Assembly: GCA_035578155.1 (NCBI GenBank)
Contig: JAPWDM010000001.1
Coordinates: forward strand, 78,736,816 to 78,800,815
Direction of reading: 5' to 3'
DNA length: 64,000 nucleotides
Source of the DNA: Brachynemurus nebulosus
Taxonomy: Eukaryota; Arthropoda; Insecta; Neuroptera; Myrmeleontidae
Both the position numbers and the translations under genes were made by a program. The notes beneath the pieces are model-generated. The model was given only the letters and a program-made list of their open reading frames with translations. It searched no databases and had not been told where the DNA came from. How positions within the stretch are numbered: position 1 is the first letter of the stretch; each line of letters starts with the position of its first letter. Shown here one piece after another: positions 25,521-36,568 of the stretch.

Positions 25521-25555
25521 TAAAAACCACAAAGTGATTGCAAAAATTATCAAAT

Positions 25556-25627
25556 TGAATCGTCTGGGAATCGAACCCAGGATCTCCCGGTAACTAGCCA
25601 GGTGTCTTGCCACTAGACCAACGATCC
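25556..25627 (-). tRNA. tRNA-Thr(AGT)-like, minus copy
   Basis: 72 nt fold as a cloverleaf: acceptor GGATCGT/ACGATTC (one G-U), D stem GTCT/AGAC, anticodon stem CCTGG/CCGGG, loop CTAGTTA giving anticodon AGT, and T arm CTGGG TTCGATT CCCAG. The box A-like TGGTCTAGTGG and box B GGTTCGATTCC are consensus RNA polymerase III elements. A pyrimidine at position 37 is unusual for a working tRNA. It could be a tRNA gene, a pseudogene or the head of a tRNA-derived SINE. Confidence 0.55.
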
Positions 25628-25765
25628 TCTGTTCAAGAGCCACCCCAATCCGACAACCATTCAATCACTCTCTCTAATGTGTATTGGTACTCTCTCGCAT
25701 TAGAGAGAGTACCAATACACATAAGTGGTTAGATGGTTGTCGGATTGGGGCGGTTGTCGAACAGA

Positions 25766-25837
25766 GGATCGTTGGTCTAGTGGCAAGGCACTTGGCTAGT
25801 TACCGGGAGATCCTGGGTTCGATTCCCAGCCGATCCA
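25766..25837 (+). tRNA. tRNA-Thr(AGT)-like, plus copy
   Basis: 72 nt with the same cloverleaf, AGT anticodon and intact boxes A and B. The acceptor pair 7-66 is T/C (mismatch), and the anticodon stem CTTGG/CCGGG has two G-U pairs, so it is slightly weaker than the minus copy. No 3' poly-T terminator lies immediately downstream beyond short T runs (ATTTTATAATTTTTTC at ~25838). It faces away from the other copy. Confidence 0.5.
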
Positions 25838-25870
25838 ATTTTATAATTTTTTCAATCAGTTTGTGATTTT

Positions 25871-26440
25871 TAATTTAAATTTGGATTTTGGTCGTACTAA
25901 CTAAAGAAAATTCAAAAAAGTTTTGATATTTTATTTAATTATGGGTTACGTAATGTACTTTCGCACTTTTGCCCATAACGCCACTTGCAGGACAACAGAA
26001 TTCGCTAATACATAGAAATTTTTAAAAATACAATAAAAGGCAAGCATAAATACATTAGAGATAAAGTGCCGAGTTAAAAAAGTGTTGTTTATCTAAAATT
26101 TTCAGATGTACCATTTAGTTTTATTTAGAACAATGCGTATACAACATGCATAGAAGAAAAAAAAAATACAAAAAGATACAAAAAAGCAGTATAATGTTAA
26201 CTGGAAATTTAATGGAACAAAAAATTGTCTTTTCAAGGTGAATATATATTTTGTTCACAGCTGAATACCTCTTCGGTGCTGTGTAAGAACTAAACCAGGT
26301 AACGCCGTAAATTTTTTGTTGTACCAGACATACAAATGATTAATACACAAAAAAGGTTCATAACGTTAAATAGAAAACAAAAAATAATAAAGAAAATGAC
26401 AATAACGTAACAACAAAGCAGGAATAAACTATCAAAAGAT
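25871..26440. other. AT-rich DNA, nothing recognised
   Basis: No ORF. Poly-A-rich around 26155-26190. Confidence 0.45.
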
Positions 26441-26790
26441 AAAATACCCCTGTCGCAGCATCCGGCATAACATAACGAATTTCCGTTTATAAAAATCCAT
26501 TTTTCTGTGATTTTTCACCCTTTTAAGTGATTTTTGCTCCTTTTTCTAATGGTGTAAATAAATGCCGCAAAAATTTTTTTACTTGAGAAAATTTTGGCAA
26601 AAAACTAATTTTTTTCACGAAAAAATGACCAAAAAAACCATGTTCCAGACATCCGACATGGCTGGCTAACGAACTTGTCCAACGGTGTGGGACTAAATAT
26701 ACCTAAATATAATACATAAATTTTAGTGAATATTATTTTCGGTTTCTAGGGACCTCAAACAAATTTCTGTTATAGTCTCGGGAGATTTCT
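26441..26790. repeat. Dispersed repeat copy 1 (CCCTGTCGCAGCATC family)
   Basis: It starts TACCCCTGTCGCAGCATC, continues CATAACATAACGAATTTCCG, then CATGGCTGGCTAACGAACTT and TCTAGGGACCTCAAACAAAT. The same order of blocks recurs at 26990-27480, and parts recur at 51600 and 53330. It is non-coding. Confidence 0.75.
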
Positions 26791-26989
26791 TTCGGAGCTT
26801 TAAAAAATAGGACTTCCTTCGGAACCCTAAAAAAAGGCATATAACATACAAACATATGCATATGTATGTATATGACTATATCCAAGCTATTATCCTCTTG
26901 TACAACATACTGAATATTCCTTTACGTAGTATGTATAAGTACCTACATATGCAGTATGTATAAGTACGTTCATCTAATATTATATATAC

Positions 26990-27312
26990 CCCTGTCGCAG
27001 CATCTTGCATAACATAGCGAATTGCCGTTTATAAAAATTAATTTCTCTCGGAAACTAGTTGACATAGAATACCACTTTAAAGACCTTTTCTATGTAATTT
27101 TTTCTCCTCTTTTAAATGGCATAAAAATATTTCACAAAAATTTTTGAGTAAGTGGAAATTTTAGCAAAAAACTAATTTTTTTCAAGAACAGAAACCATAT
27201 TCCTGACATCGGACGTGTCTGGCTAACAAACTTGCCCAACGGTTTGGGACTTCCAACATTTTCACCAAATTCCGTAAACGTAGGACATTTCGTTCGAGAG
27301 TTATCGTGCGGT

Positions 27313-27411
<99 letters not shown>

Positions 27412-27480
27412 TATAAATTTTAGTGAATATTATTTTCGGTTTCTAGGGACCTCAAAACAAATTTCTGCCATAGTCCTGGG
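26990..27480. repeat. Dispersed repeat copy 2 with internal (CA)n(TA)n
   Basis: It has the same blocks as copy 1. After CATTTCGTTCGAGAGTTATC it carries (CA)n at 27313-27338 and (TA)n at ~27339-27411, then the shared TTTTCGGTTTCTAGGGACCT block. Copy 1 lacks the microsatellite, so the TA tract sits at a fixed internal site of the family. Confidence 0.75.
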
Positions 27481-27776
27481 CTTAGGTCGCGTTATGGCAG
27501 TGGCTGTAATACCTAGCTGAATTCCATTCTTCCATTCCAAATTCATTTATTCCATTACGAATATGAACATACTTTCAGGCTGATTTACCTAAATGAAAAG
27601 ATCTTTCAGTCTCTTAATTTCAATCTTTCTTTCGTGTATACTCAATTACCAAAATCAAAATACCTAAACTTTCATAAATTCTCAATGGCTCTGCTAGATT
27701 TATACTTTGGAAATAATAACTATGACAAGTGGATTTTTTATTTGGAAGTACTATTTGAGACTAAAGATCATTATCC

Positions 27777-27777
<1 letters not shown>

Positions 27778-27843
<66 letters not shown>
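27778..27843. repeat. (TAA)n microsatellite, 5' flank of Dong-like LINE
   Basis: About 22 TAA units directly preceding the element. Confidence 0.95.
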
Positions 27844-27844
<1 letters not shown>

Positions 27845-30800
27845 CGCCCTGTGGGTGGGGGCTTCACTTTGCAGAATTTGCCCACAGTAAGTCCTGCTTG
27901 TCGTAAAAGGCGACTAAAAGGACAACCCATTAGGATGGAGAGTAATAAGAAAAAAAAGCCTCGGAAAAATGCCGCTGCCGGTGGAGCGACCGGGCGCATC
28001 AGGGTCACCACTGAATGTGACAGTTTAGATCGCGGTGACGACAGGCTGGGTTCTAGGCAGCCACCTGTCAGCTGTAATAACACCTTCAGCCAAAATACTA
28101 CTGCCCTACTTACAGAGCCCCCAACACCTTTGGCTCAGCCGACTTTAAGTGTTTCCTCGGAGCATTCTTTGGGGACCACTAAAGCTGGTAAGAAGCGTGT
28201 GCGTATGCAATGGACAGATGAACTGAATGAATTCATCGTACGCACATACTTCCAAGTTACTAGACTTGAAACGGACAAAACTGGTTACCGTATGAAATTA
28301 CATCAAGAGTTCGCGCGCACCTACCCTCACCTTAGTCGCGTCACTGAACAGAGACTGGCAGACCAAAAACGTGTCATTTTTACCAATAACCTTATCCCTT
28401 CCTCCCTCATAAACACGATTAAAACACAAGTCGCACATCAATTTGCTCAAAATGAAGAAAGTCAGGCCGACGACGGCCCACCAGAAATGGGGGCCCACAC
28501 AAAACGACACTCAACAACCTGTCGAGAATGAGCCTAACTACCATGAAACAGCAGTAAATGACACCCTACTGCAAGAGATCGAACTGGAATTTAACACAGC
28601 GCTTACTGAATTCGAAGGGACGGACCCCACACATCGGTACTTGTTGCCTAAACAACACACCTCACGTAGATTGGCTGAGATCGTTGAGATATTAAATAAC
28701 ATAATACTGCCTCAACACTTGCAAACTTGTGACAATTTTATCGAGTTACACACGGCTATCTACTGTGGAGCCGTTGCAGCAATACGTTGTAACGGGTCCG
28801 ATGTAACACCACCTGTAGCGCACAACTCGAAGGAACACAAAACCCCTGCCTGGGAAACACGATTGAATAAACGCATTAGCACCATCCGATGCAACCTCGG
28901 CAGGATCACCCAATACCAACAGGGTACGAGGTCCAAACGGCTCAACAAATATATACACGACATATTACACAAACACACAGTACACACACAATACGAGGAA
29001 CCCAATAAAACACTCACAGAGATCAGAGATACGCTTCACCAAAAATTAACAGCACTAGCGAAGCGCTTACGAAGATATAAGACCAGTACTGAACGTAGAC
29101 GACAAAACCAAGCGTTCAGCAGAAACGAGAGACGGTTTTATCAGTCTCTAACGAACACGGTAACTGACAGTAATGGTCTACCGGAGAAGAACGCACTCCA
29201 TAGTTTCTGGGCGAATATATGGTCCAACACCATTGACCATAATGACAAAGCCAGCTGGATCGATACAGAGTGCAGGAATAATGAACATCTTCCGGAGATG
29301 CCCTATACGGACATTACTACAGAGGACGTCTCCAGAGCTTTACAGAGATCGCATAACTGGAAGGCACCTGGCATCGATAACATACAAAACTACTGGCTCA
29401 AACACTTTACATCAACACACAAGTACCTCGCTGAACAATTCACATTATTTATTAGAACACCAAACCTGACACCGAAGTTCCTAACGCAGGGTATCACATA
29501 CATGAAATCTAAAAACAGTGATACAAAAAATCCTGCGAATTATAGGCCTATCACCTGCTTGCCTACAGTGTATAAGATTTTGACGTCCTGTCTGGCAGAA
29601 AAAATCAATGAGCATTGTCAGACTAACACCATACTGACAGAAGAACAAAAGGGATGTCGAAAGAGGTCACAAGGCTGCAAAGAGCAGCTTCTGATTGACT
29701 CCGTAGTACTGGAACAAGCGAAAGGGAGACAACGTAACCTGTACACAGCGTTTATTGATTACAAAAAGGCATTTGATTCGGTCCCGCACTCCTGGTTACG
29801 GAGAGTATTGGAGCTGTACAAAATACACCCAAGTATCGTGAACTTTCTTGGAACGATCATGTCCGATTGGCGAACGACCTTACATTTGAGTATTGGTAAT
29901 GAAAAAACAGCAAGCGACCTTATTCAAGTAAGACGCGGCATATTCCAAGGCAACTCATTGAGTCCATTATGGTTTTGTCTCGCAATGAATCCACTTTCTC
30001 GCCTGTTAAATGAAACCAAATACGGTTACAATGTAGGTACGCAAACGAATTCGCGCCATACCATCTCACATCTGATGTATATGGATGATATTAAGATCTA
30101 TGCAGCTACTAAACGTCAATTACAGCAGCTGCTGGGACTTTCCAACGAGGTTTCGCGAGACCTCTGTATGGAGTTCGGAATCGATAAATGTCGAACACAG
30201 TGTCGTTCTGGAGGAAAACGAGATGCGGTCGCATTCGAACTCGAACCAGAGTCTGTTATGCAGCCCATGGACGAGGGAGAGTCGTACCGGTATCTCGGAT
30301 TCAATCAGGACGAACGTATAGATCACAGCGCTGTAAAACAACACCTGATGCAGCAATACCTAACGCGTGTACGGAGATTACTGAACACCCACCTTGATGG
30401 AAAAAAAAACATCAAAGCAATTAACACCTACGCAGTTCCGGTGCTAACGTACTCATTTGGGGTAATCAAATGGACGCCTACGGACTTGACAAACATCGAG
30501 ATCAAGACCCGCGTCCTTATGACCAAATACCGAATTCATCATCCCAAAGCAGCGATAGAACGATTGACGCTGCCAAGAGCCGAAGGGGGTCGGGGTCTTA
30601 TAGACATAAGGAACACGCATAATAAACAGGTTCATAACTTGCGAGAATACTTTTACACCAAAGCACACACATCACACTTACACAATGCAATAATCCAAGC
30701 CGACAAGGCATACACACCATTAAACCTCTCACACACAGAAATGCCAGATAGTTTTTGCCCATTGGTCACGAAGGAGGACAAAATCCAGCAATGGATGCGC

Positions 30801-32336
30801 AAGGCTCTACATGGGAGACATCCACATGACCTTAACCAGAGTAACGTCGACAAAGCAGCGTCGCACGCCTGGTTGAGTCAAGGAAGTCTTTTCCCGGAGA
30901 CTGAAGGATTCATGCTGGCTATACAAGATCAAGTAATTCATACAAAGAATTACTCAAAATACATACTTCGTGACTCGTCAATAACATCTGACTCATGCCG
31001 GAGATGCCATTCCAAACCCGAAACGATCCAACACATCACAGCTGCCTGTACTCAGCTAGCTCAGTCCGAATATAAACACCGTCACGACCAGGTTGGCAAA
31101 ATTATATATCAGAGACTAGCGGTTAAGCACCACCTTATAACCGATAAAACCCCTTACTACAAGCTCACACCAAAAGTAGTAGCGGAGAATGACTCCTGTA
31201 GACTTTACTGGGATCGGTCGATTATTACAGATAAGACCATAAATCATAATCGACCAGATATCACCTTCGTAATGAAACAAACTAAGACCACCTATCTGAT
31301 CGACATTGCGGTTCCGAATACACATAACTTACAAAAAACACACGCAGTTAAATTGGAGAAATACACTGACCTCGCAGCCGAAATAAAATAACAATGGCGA
31401 ATGGAACATGTCCACATTGTTCCAATAGTACTCAGTGCCACCGGGGTCATTCCACACACACTACACAATAGCTTGAGCCTCTTGGGTCTCCCAAAATACA
31501 CATATGTCACTATGCAAAAGGCAGTGATCATAAACACATGTCGTATAGTACGGAAGTTCCTCAGTAATACGAATCCGACTGCGATATGTGAAAGCACAAG
31601 ATCTGCGTGTACTCCATCTGAGCCATCTACAGTGAGTGAACAACACACTGACACTCATCTTACAGACACACAACACACATACATAAACACACAATACGCT
31701 AACACAGAACCGCAAACACCTAACACACATACAGATCCAGATTCGTCTGATGGAGAGGGAGGATCGACCAACTGCCGCACTGTAACTGTTACCGCTCTGG
31801 TGCACAATCCACCCCAACTCAATAACACACAAGGTCCGTCAACCTCTGTACCATCTAAACGCGCAATTCCAGGAATACCCGATCTTAATGAGCAATTTGA
31901 TGAACCAGAACACATTTACACCAAGAAACGAAAAATAGAACGACACATCCACACACATACACGAACACACACACAAACACAAACAGTCCTTTCCCTTCCC
32001 TCTGTCCCTAATCCTACCTATTCTCTGAGGACACGAAAACGAACTAGGCATTCACAGCCGTCTGTCATTGAGCCAACATCTACGCTCCCACAAAAGTCTC
32101 GTCGTACGAACCAGTGTACACCAAAATAGACGCATAACACCTCGTTTCAAGCAACAACAACAACAAAATAAGGAGTGATGTGACAAACCCGTTCGTGAAT
32201 GTACTACGGTACTTTTACGGATTGGTTTGGCACATTACCCTTCCACAGAGCCTAATACCTTGCATAATGCCGGTATAGGTGAATGTTACCCAGTACTGTC
32301 CTACTGAGTAGTGAGCGCCAGGTTGGCGTAAAAGTC

Positions 32337-32337
<1 letters not shown>
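27844..32337 (+). mobile_element. R4/Dong-like non-LTR retrotransposon inserted in TAA repeats
   Basis: The element sits between (TAA)n at 27778-27843 and (ATA)n at 32338-32384. A short 5' hairpin (CTGTGGG/CCCACAG) and GTCGTAAAAGGCGACTAAAAGG precede a single long coding region. This is followed by a ~208-bp 3' UTR with no poly-A. An RT with YMDD, a downstream CCHC motif and a PD..D restriction-like endonuclease, plus TAA flanks, fit the Dong lineage, known from Bombyx to insert in TAA repeats. Confidence 0.85.
27934..32129 (+). pseudogene. Dong-like LINE polyprotein: RT plus restriction-like endonuclease, broken twice
   Basis: The first ATG is 27934 (MESNKKKKPRKN). The frame to 28531 continues in the next frame from about 28490, with the shift in a G5 run near 28491-28495. 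28443-31391 carries RT blocks NWKAPGIDN (~29361), NYRPITCLP, FIDYKKAFDSVPH, FQGNSLSPL and the catalytic YMDDIKIYA (~30078). The CCHC-like CRRCHSKPETIQHITAAC (~31000) and nuclease RPDITFV..YLIDIAVP (~31252) follow. An in-frame TAA at 31389-31391 separates the last 242 residues (31401-32129). These include a typical ATGVIPHTLH..INTCRIVRKFL block and a Thr/His-rich tail. It would nick TAA repeats and copy its RNA there; this copy is dead as read. Confidence 0.85.

Positions 32338-32384
<47 letters not shown>
32338..32384. repeat. (ATA)n/(TAA)n between Dong-like LINE and element E
   Basis: About 15 units. It is shared as 3' flank of one element and 5' flank of the next. Confidence 0.95.
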
Positions 32385-32386
32385 TT

Positions 32387-33928
32387 GGTGGTGAGGACAC
32401 CTATAGCAGCTGCCCTTGGCACCCGTGAGGGATATTTATCCCCCATTGGTGTCAAGGAGGCTAAGGGTGCCAGGGGTAGTTTATGCGCAATATAGGAATC
32501 TTCGGATTCCATTAGCCTCTGACTACCCAAGATCGGCAGCTTTCCTTCTCGAGGTACCACTGTTTTCACAAAAGATGCCGGATCAAAATTTTCGACGAGG
32601 ACGAACGTCGTATGACCGACAGAGATATCCACCGTATGAGAGAAACACCACCGTCTGATTGTGCAATAGCTTCTTGCCCGGATGTCTGGCAACAGTTCGT
32701 GTGCGTTTAGTATCCGTATGTGTGTGATTTTCAAAGTCGTGATTCGTGTTCCGCCAAGTCGAATCGTGATATTTTTATACTGTGATTTGTGTAGTTTTGT
32801 CTGTGATTTCGTGCTGTGATCCTGTTTTTATTTGTTTTTAAATCTTATAGTGTCCCCTAGATGGTGCACTCCAGTGGACACAAAAGTGATAAATTGGCTG
32901 TGGTATTGCGTTGATTTTTTGTCCCTGAGACTTCGACGGGTAGGAATGCGGCGTTTGACGCATTCATTCGTGTCGGCCACACGTGTGAGTCAACGTCTGC
33001 CCGAACGGCTTGAGCGAGCTCGTCTAGTAAGGAGACGTTGTCGTCCCTCGCACGGATGCGTTTGTCGGCATCCTTGGCCGCTTCCGCCCCGTCGAAGTAA
33101 TAGGGACATTGGTCGGATCCATTGTAATACTCTGTGGCGTTGTCCCGTTCTCTGTAGCCTCGACTCGAACGAACGTGGCTCAGTCATCGTACCGGTCTCC
33201 TGTGTAGGTTGACCCCGACATCTGACAGAACGGCACATGTACCCAGTAATCAGTTATCTGACAGAACAGTCATGTTGCTCAGTAATCAGATGTCACTGTC
33301 CCTACACGTGTGAGTTCCTAGGTGTTGACGAAGCCATTTCGGAATTGTCGAGACTGTGGGGAGCGGAACCGTGTCACAGAGCAATAAATTTTGAAAACTG
33401 TGATATTGTTTTTGTTTTTTAATAAGATTGTTTTTGTTTTAGTAATTAATTCTCCGTTTTTAAATATCGTTGTTTGTTAGTCTCCTTTTTTTCTTTTTTA
33501 TTTGCACGCTTTTGTTTTACTTTTTATCATTTGTTATGCCAAAAATAAAAATCCATAGTCATATAGCGTGAAATTGCTCCGCACCATTGACCACTGTTCT
33601 TGTTCAGTGGTGCGAAGACCGTTATTATGCTAAAGTGAGGACAGGCCACCTTATTTGTACGACCCGTTGTGCCGTCATAGCCTGTCCTCATCAAGCGTTT
33701 CACAAGATCCTGGGATGGCAGGATCTGATTGTTCTATTCTTTTTTATTGTATGTGTTTGTCCGTTGTCTAATGCATTTATGTGTCCCTGTCTGTTCTGTG
33801 TCTGTTTTTATATTATATACCACGGTTTGTATGGCGGCGCATGCCCTTCGCTGGCGATGCCGCCGGACACTGCTGACCGCGCCATCCACCGGTAGCAGTG
33901 CTCCAATTTTAATTAAAAAAAAAAAAAA
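32387..33928 (+). mobile_element. Element E: internally deleted, non-coding relative of LINE C
   Basis: The first ~200 bp (32387-32585) match the LINE C 5' UTR, including the long hairpin. The last ~290 bp share its 3' end: AGATCCTG GGATGG CAGGATCT at 33705-33726, the GGCGGC and CTGCTG hairpins, poly-A and AAT. Between them lies 800 bp of non-coding, hairpin-rich sequence common to element F, including GAATGCG/CGCATTC near 32944 and ACATCTGA/TCAGATGT around 33220-33290. No ORF. It is a non-autonomous element that could use LINE C proteins (inference). Confidence 0.7.
32850..33400 (+). ncRNA. Conserved non-coding core of elements E and F
   Basis: This core is shared with 34397-34965 of F at high similarity. 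It contains GTGTCC/GGACAC, GAATGCGGCG..CGCATTC, and two related 36-39 bp blocks beginning ATCTGACAGAAC (33220 and 33258) that end in ATCAGTT and ATCAGATG. Short in-frame peptides over it are shadows, since frames differ between E and F. The function is unknown. Confidence 0.5.
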
Positions 33929-33942
33929 TAATAATAATAATT
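33928..33942. repeat. (AAT)n between E and E'
   Basis: Short AAT tract after the poly-A of element E. Confidence 0.9.
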
Positions 33943-34018
33943 TGGCGATGCCGCCGGACACCGCTGACCGCGCCATCCACCGGCAGTAGTGTCCCAATTT
34001 TAATAAAGAAGAAAGAAA
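33943..34018 (+). mobile_element. E': 5'-truncated 76-bp LINE C-type 3' end
   Basis: Only GGCGATGCCGCC, the CTGCTG-type hairpin (GACACCGCTG..CAGTAGTGTC) and an A-rich tail remain, then AAT (34018-34036). It is the shortest member of the chain. Confidence 0.8.
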
Positions 34019-34036
34019 TAATAATAATAATAATAA

Positions 34037-34977
34037 AAGTCTAGCTGGGCATAATTTCAACCTCACGTCCCCGTTCGTGCCCGGCGGTAACTGTTAGCTT
34101 CGGCTAACAGGCTGATGAGCCTCTGGTAAAATTTTCGACGACGATGAACCACGTATGACCGACCGAGGTTATATCCCCCGCATAAGAGAAGTGCTACCGA
34201 AAGTTGAGATGTTTCTGTAGGTACCTTGACCGGAATTCGGCATTGAGGGAGCCTAGTAACTTGTATGGGTGTGATTGTCGTAGTTGTGAATTGTGTTCGG
34301 GTGAGTCGAATAGGTGATAGTTTTCTGTGATTCCCATTTGTCGACATTGTGATATTTAGTGCTGTGGTATTTTTTTTACGTTGTTCTTATCTCTCCTAGT
34401 GTCCGCTGGATGGTGCACTCCAATGTGACACAACTGTGATTTATTTGTGCTGTGATTTAATTTTGATTTCTGTCTCTGTGGCTTCGACGGGTAGGAATGC
34501 GGCGTGTGACGCATTCATTCGTGTCGGCCACACATGTGAGTCAACGTTTGCCCGAACGGCTTGAGCGAGCTCGTTTAGTAAGGAGACGTTGTCGTCCCTC
34601 TCACGGATGCGTTTGTCGGCGTCCTGGGCCGCTTCCGCCCCATCGAGGTGATAGGGACTTTTGTCAAATCTACTGTGATACTCTGTGCCATTGTCCCGTT
34701 CTCTGTAGCCTCGACTCGGACGAATGTGGCCCAGTCATCGTACCGGTCTCCCGTGTAGGTTGACCCCGACATCTGACAGAACGGCACATGTACCCAGTAA
34801 TCAGTTATCTGACAGAACAGTACATGTTGCTCAGTAATCAGATGTCACTGTCCCTACACGTGTGAGTTCCTAGGTGTTGATGAAGCCAATTCGTAATTGT
34901 CGAGGCTATGGGGAGCGGAATTGTGTCACAGAGCAAGAAACTTTTGAAAGCTGTGATATTGTTGTTTTTATTTTTAG
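34037..34977 (+). mobile_element. Element F: non-coding relative, 3' end lost
   Basis: It begins CTAGCTGGGCATAATTTC with the hairpin CTGTTAGC TTCG GCTAACAG (34096-34115), then AGGCTGATGAGCCT. It shares the E core to ATTGTTGTTTTTATTTTTAG at 34977. The expected GGATGG hairpin and 3' block are missing, because the sequence passes straight into Copia LTR sequence. The 3' half is not found on the far side of the Copia/Gypsy block, so a deletion is likely. Confidence 0.65.
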
Positions 34978-35131
34978 TTGAAATATATTGAATAATTTCA
35001 ACATAGCCACGGCTAAATTGTAACAACTGCTATTCAAACATTAAATAAATTACTCTAAAAATATTTTCTATATAATAAATTAATAGTATATCTATGAATG
35101 TAAAGTTTTCCATAACATGAATATTCTTTAA
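34978..35131 (-). repeat. Probable 3' LTR of degraded Copia element
   Basis: On the minus strand, a purine tract (AGGGAGGG, ~35132-35139) follows the RNase H stop and adjoins TGTTAAAGAATATTC. The LTR would run to ATATTTCAAC near 34978. No second copy exists in the window, so the limits are inferred. Confidence 0.5.
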
Positions 35132-35139
35132 CACCCTCC

Positions 35140-35724
35140 CTAAAACTTTACATTCTTACAATAATATAAGTTTTCTAACTCGTGTTTACTTTTAAGAACT
35201 AATTTACTTCTTAAAAATTCAAATCTTGGTTTCGGTAACGCTTTTGTGAAAATATCAGCCCTTTGTTCCTCGCCTTTTACATATATCATATTGATTTCAC
35301 CTTTTTCATACAGGTCTCTTATAAAATGATATTTTACATCAATATGTTTACTCCTTTGATGAAATTCTGGATTTTTAATTAATTTTATCGCGCTCATATT
35401 GTCTATAAACAAAGTATAATCTAGAATATTTATTTCACAATCACTAAGTAACTTTTTTAACCAAATTATTTCTTTTGCCGCTGACGCTGCGCTAACATAT
35501 TCAGCTTCTGTTGTAGATAATGAGAGGCATTGTTGACGTTTACTTTGCCACGTAATGGCTGCATTTCCATACATACATACAATACCAGATGTAAATTTTC
35601 GTGTTTCTCTGTCACCTGCATAATCGGCATCACTAAATGCTTCGAAATTACCATTTTTAGTGTAATGTAAACCAAAATCTAAACTGCCCTTCAAATATCG
35701 CATGATTCTTTTTACTAAATTCAA
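35140..35724 (-). pseudogene. Copia polyprotein C-terminus: RNase H
   Basis: It reads NLVKRIMRYLKGSLDFGL, then SDADYAGDRETRKFTSG, SLSTTEAEYVS, FIDNMSAIKLIKNP and HIDVKYHFIRD. These are the standard Ty1/Copia RNase H motifs with its acidic residues present. A 1-base frame change near 35738-35750 separates it from the RT piece. The stop at 35140-35142 is natural and is followed by the polypurine tract. Confidence 0.85.
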
Positions 35725-36568
35725 GTGCTCTTCAGAAGGATTTTCTCTCTTGACACAACATTTACTGCAAAACTAATGTCCGGTCTACTTACAGTTTGTA
35801 AAAACATCAAGTTAGCAACCGCTTCTCTATATGGGACTTTACATTTAATTTTGTTTGTAACAGAAACATAATTTGTATCAATCGGAGTTGAAACACTATT
35901 TGCATCAAACATATTAAATTTCTTTAAGATATTCTCAATATATTTACTCTGACGAATAAAAATAGAGCCATTCCTTAATCTACATACTTGAACCCCAAGA
36001 AAGTTTTTAACATCTTTGGTACTTGTTATTTTGAACTCATTTTTCAGTTTTGCTAACAAATCATCAATTATATGTGCGTGTGTTGCCGCTATAACACCAT
36101 CATCCACATAGATTGCTAAATAAATGATTACATTTTCAGACTTATAAATATAAAAGCAAGGGTCTGCTACACTTTGACGAAATCCTAATCCTTTTATAAA
36201 TTTCGTGAAATGCTCAGTCCAACATCTAGGAGCTTGTTTAAGACCATACAAACTTTTCAACAATTTACATACACGAGTTGTACCATCATTAAACCCTTCT
36301 GGTCGTTTCTTAAAAATAGTTTCATTTAAATACCCGCATAAAAATGCAGTCTTTATATCAAATTGACCAAGGTGTAAATTATCACGCGCTACCAAACTAA
36401 ATAATAACCTAACCGTATCAAATCGAACAACTGGACTAAATGTTTCATTATAATCTATTCCTTCCTTTTGAGAGTAACCTTTGATAACAAGACGAGCTTT
36501 ATAGCCTACGGTACCATCGATATTTAATTTCTTCGTAAATACCCAACGATTATCAATTACCTTTTGAT
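35721..36568 (-). pseudogene. Copia reverse transcriptase fragment
   Basis: The open frame starts at the MITE boundary (36568) with VIDNRWVFTKK and includes KARLVIKGYSQ, FDIKTAFLCGYLNETIF, KSLYGLKQAPRCW and the catalytic LAIYVDDGVIAA (~36110). It ends after the frameshift near 35740. The upstream RT residues (WILMEKPENQK) continue on the other side of the inserted MITE at ~37387-37420. An in-frame TAA lies just before them. Confidence 0.85.

Larger units (their letters stand above)
25525..25870. repeat. Palindromic repeat carrying two opposed tRNA-like sequences
   Basis: Arms of about 170 bp are inverted copies around a centre near 25697. They pair TCTCTAATGTGTATTGGTAC/GTACCAATACACAT, the region TCCGACAACCAT/ATGGTTGTCGGA, the tRNA-like unit, and outer flanks (AAAGTGATT.../...AATCA). 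The arms differ at scattered sites, so this is not a simple assembly mirror. Confidence 0.8.

Noticed and set aside
27707..27933. Upstream extension of the Dong-like ORF with poly-Asn
   Set aside because: It is translation through the (TAA)n microsatellite outside the element; I use the ATG at 27934.
31401..32129. Separate 242-residue gene after the Dong-like ORF
   Set aside because: Same frame as the upstream ORF and carrying the usual C-terminal block; it is the continuation after a stop.
32832..33238. Opposed Arg-rich ORFs in element E
   Set aside because: Frames are not preserved in element F, whereas hairpins are; non-coding reading preferred.
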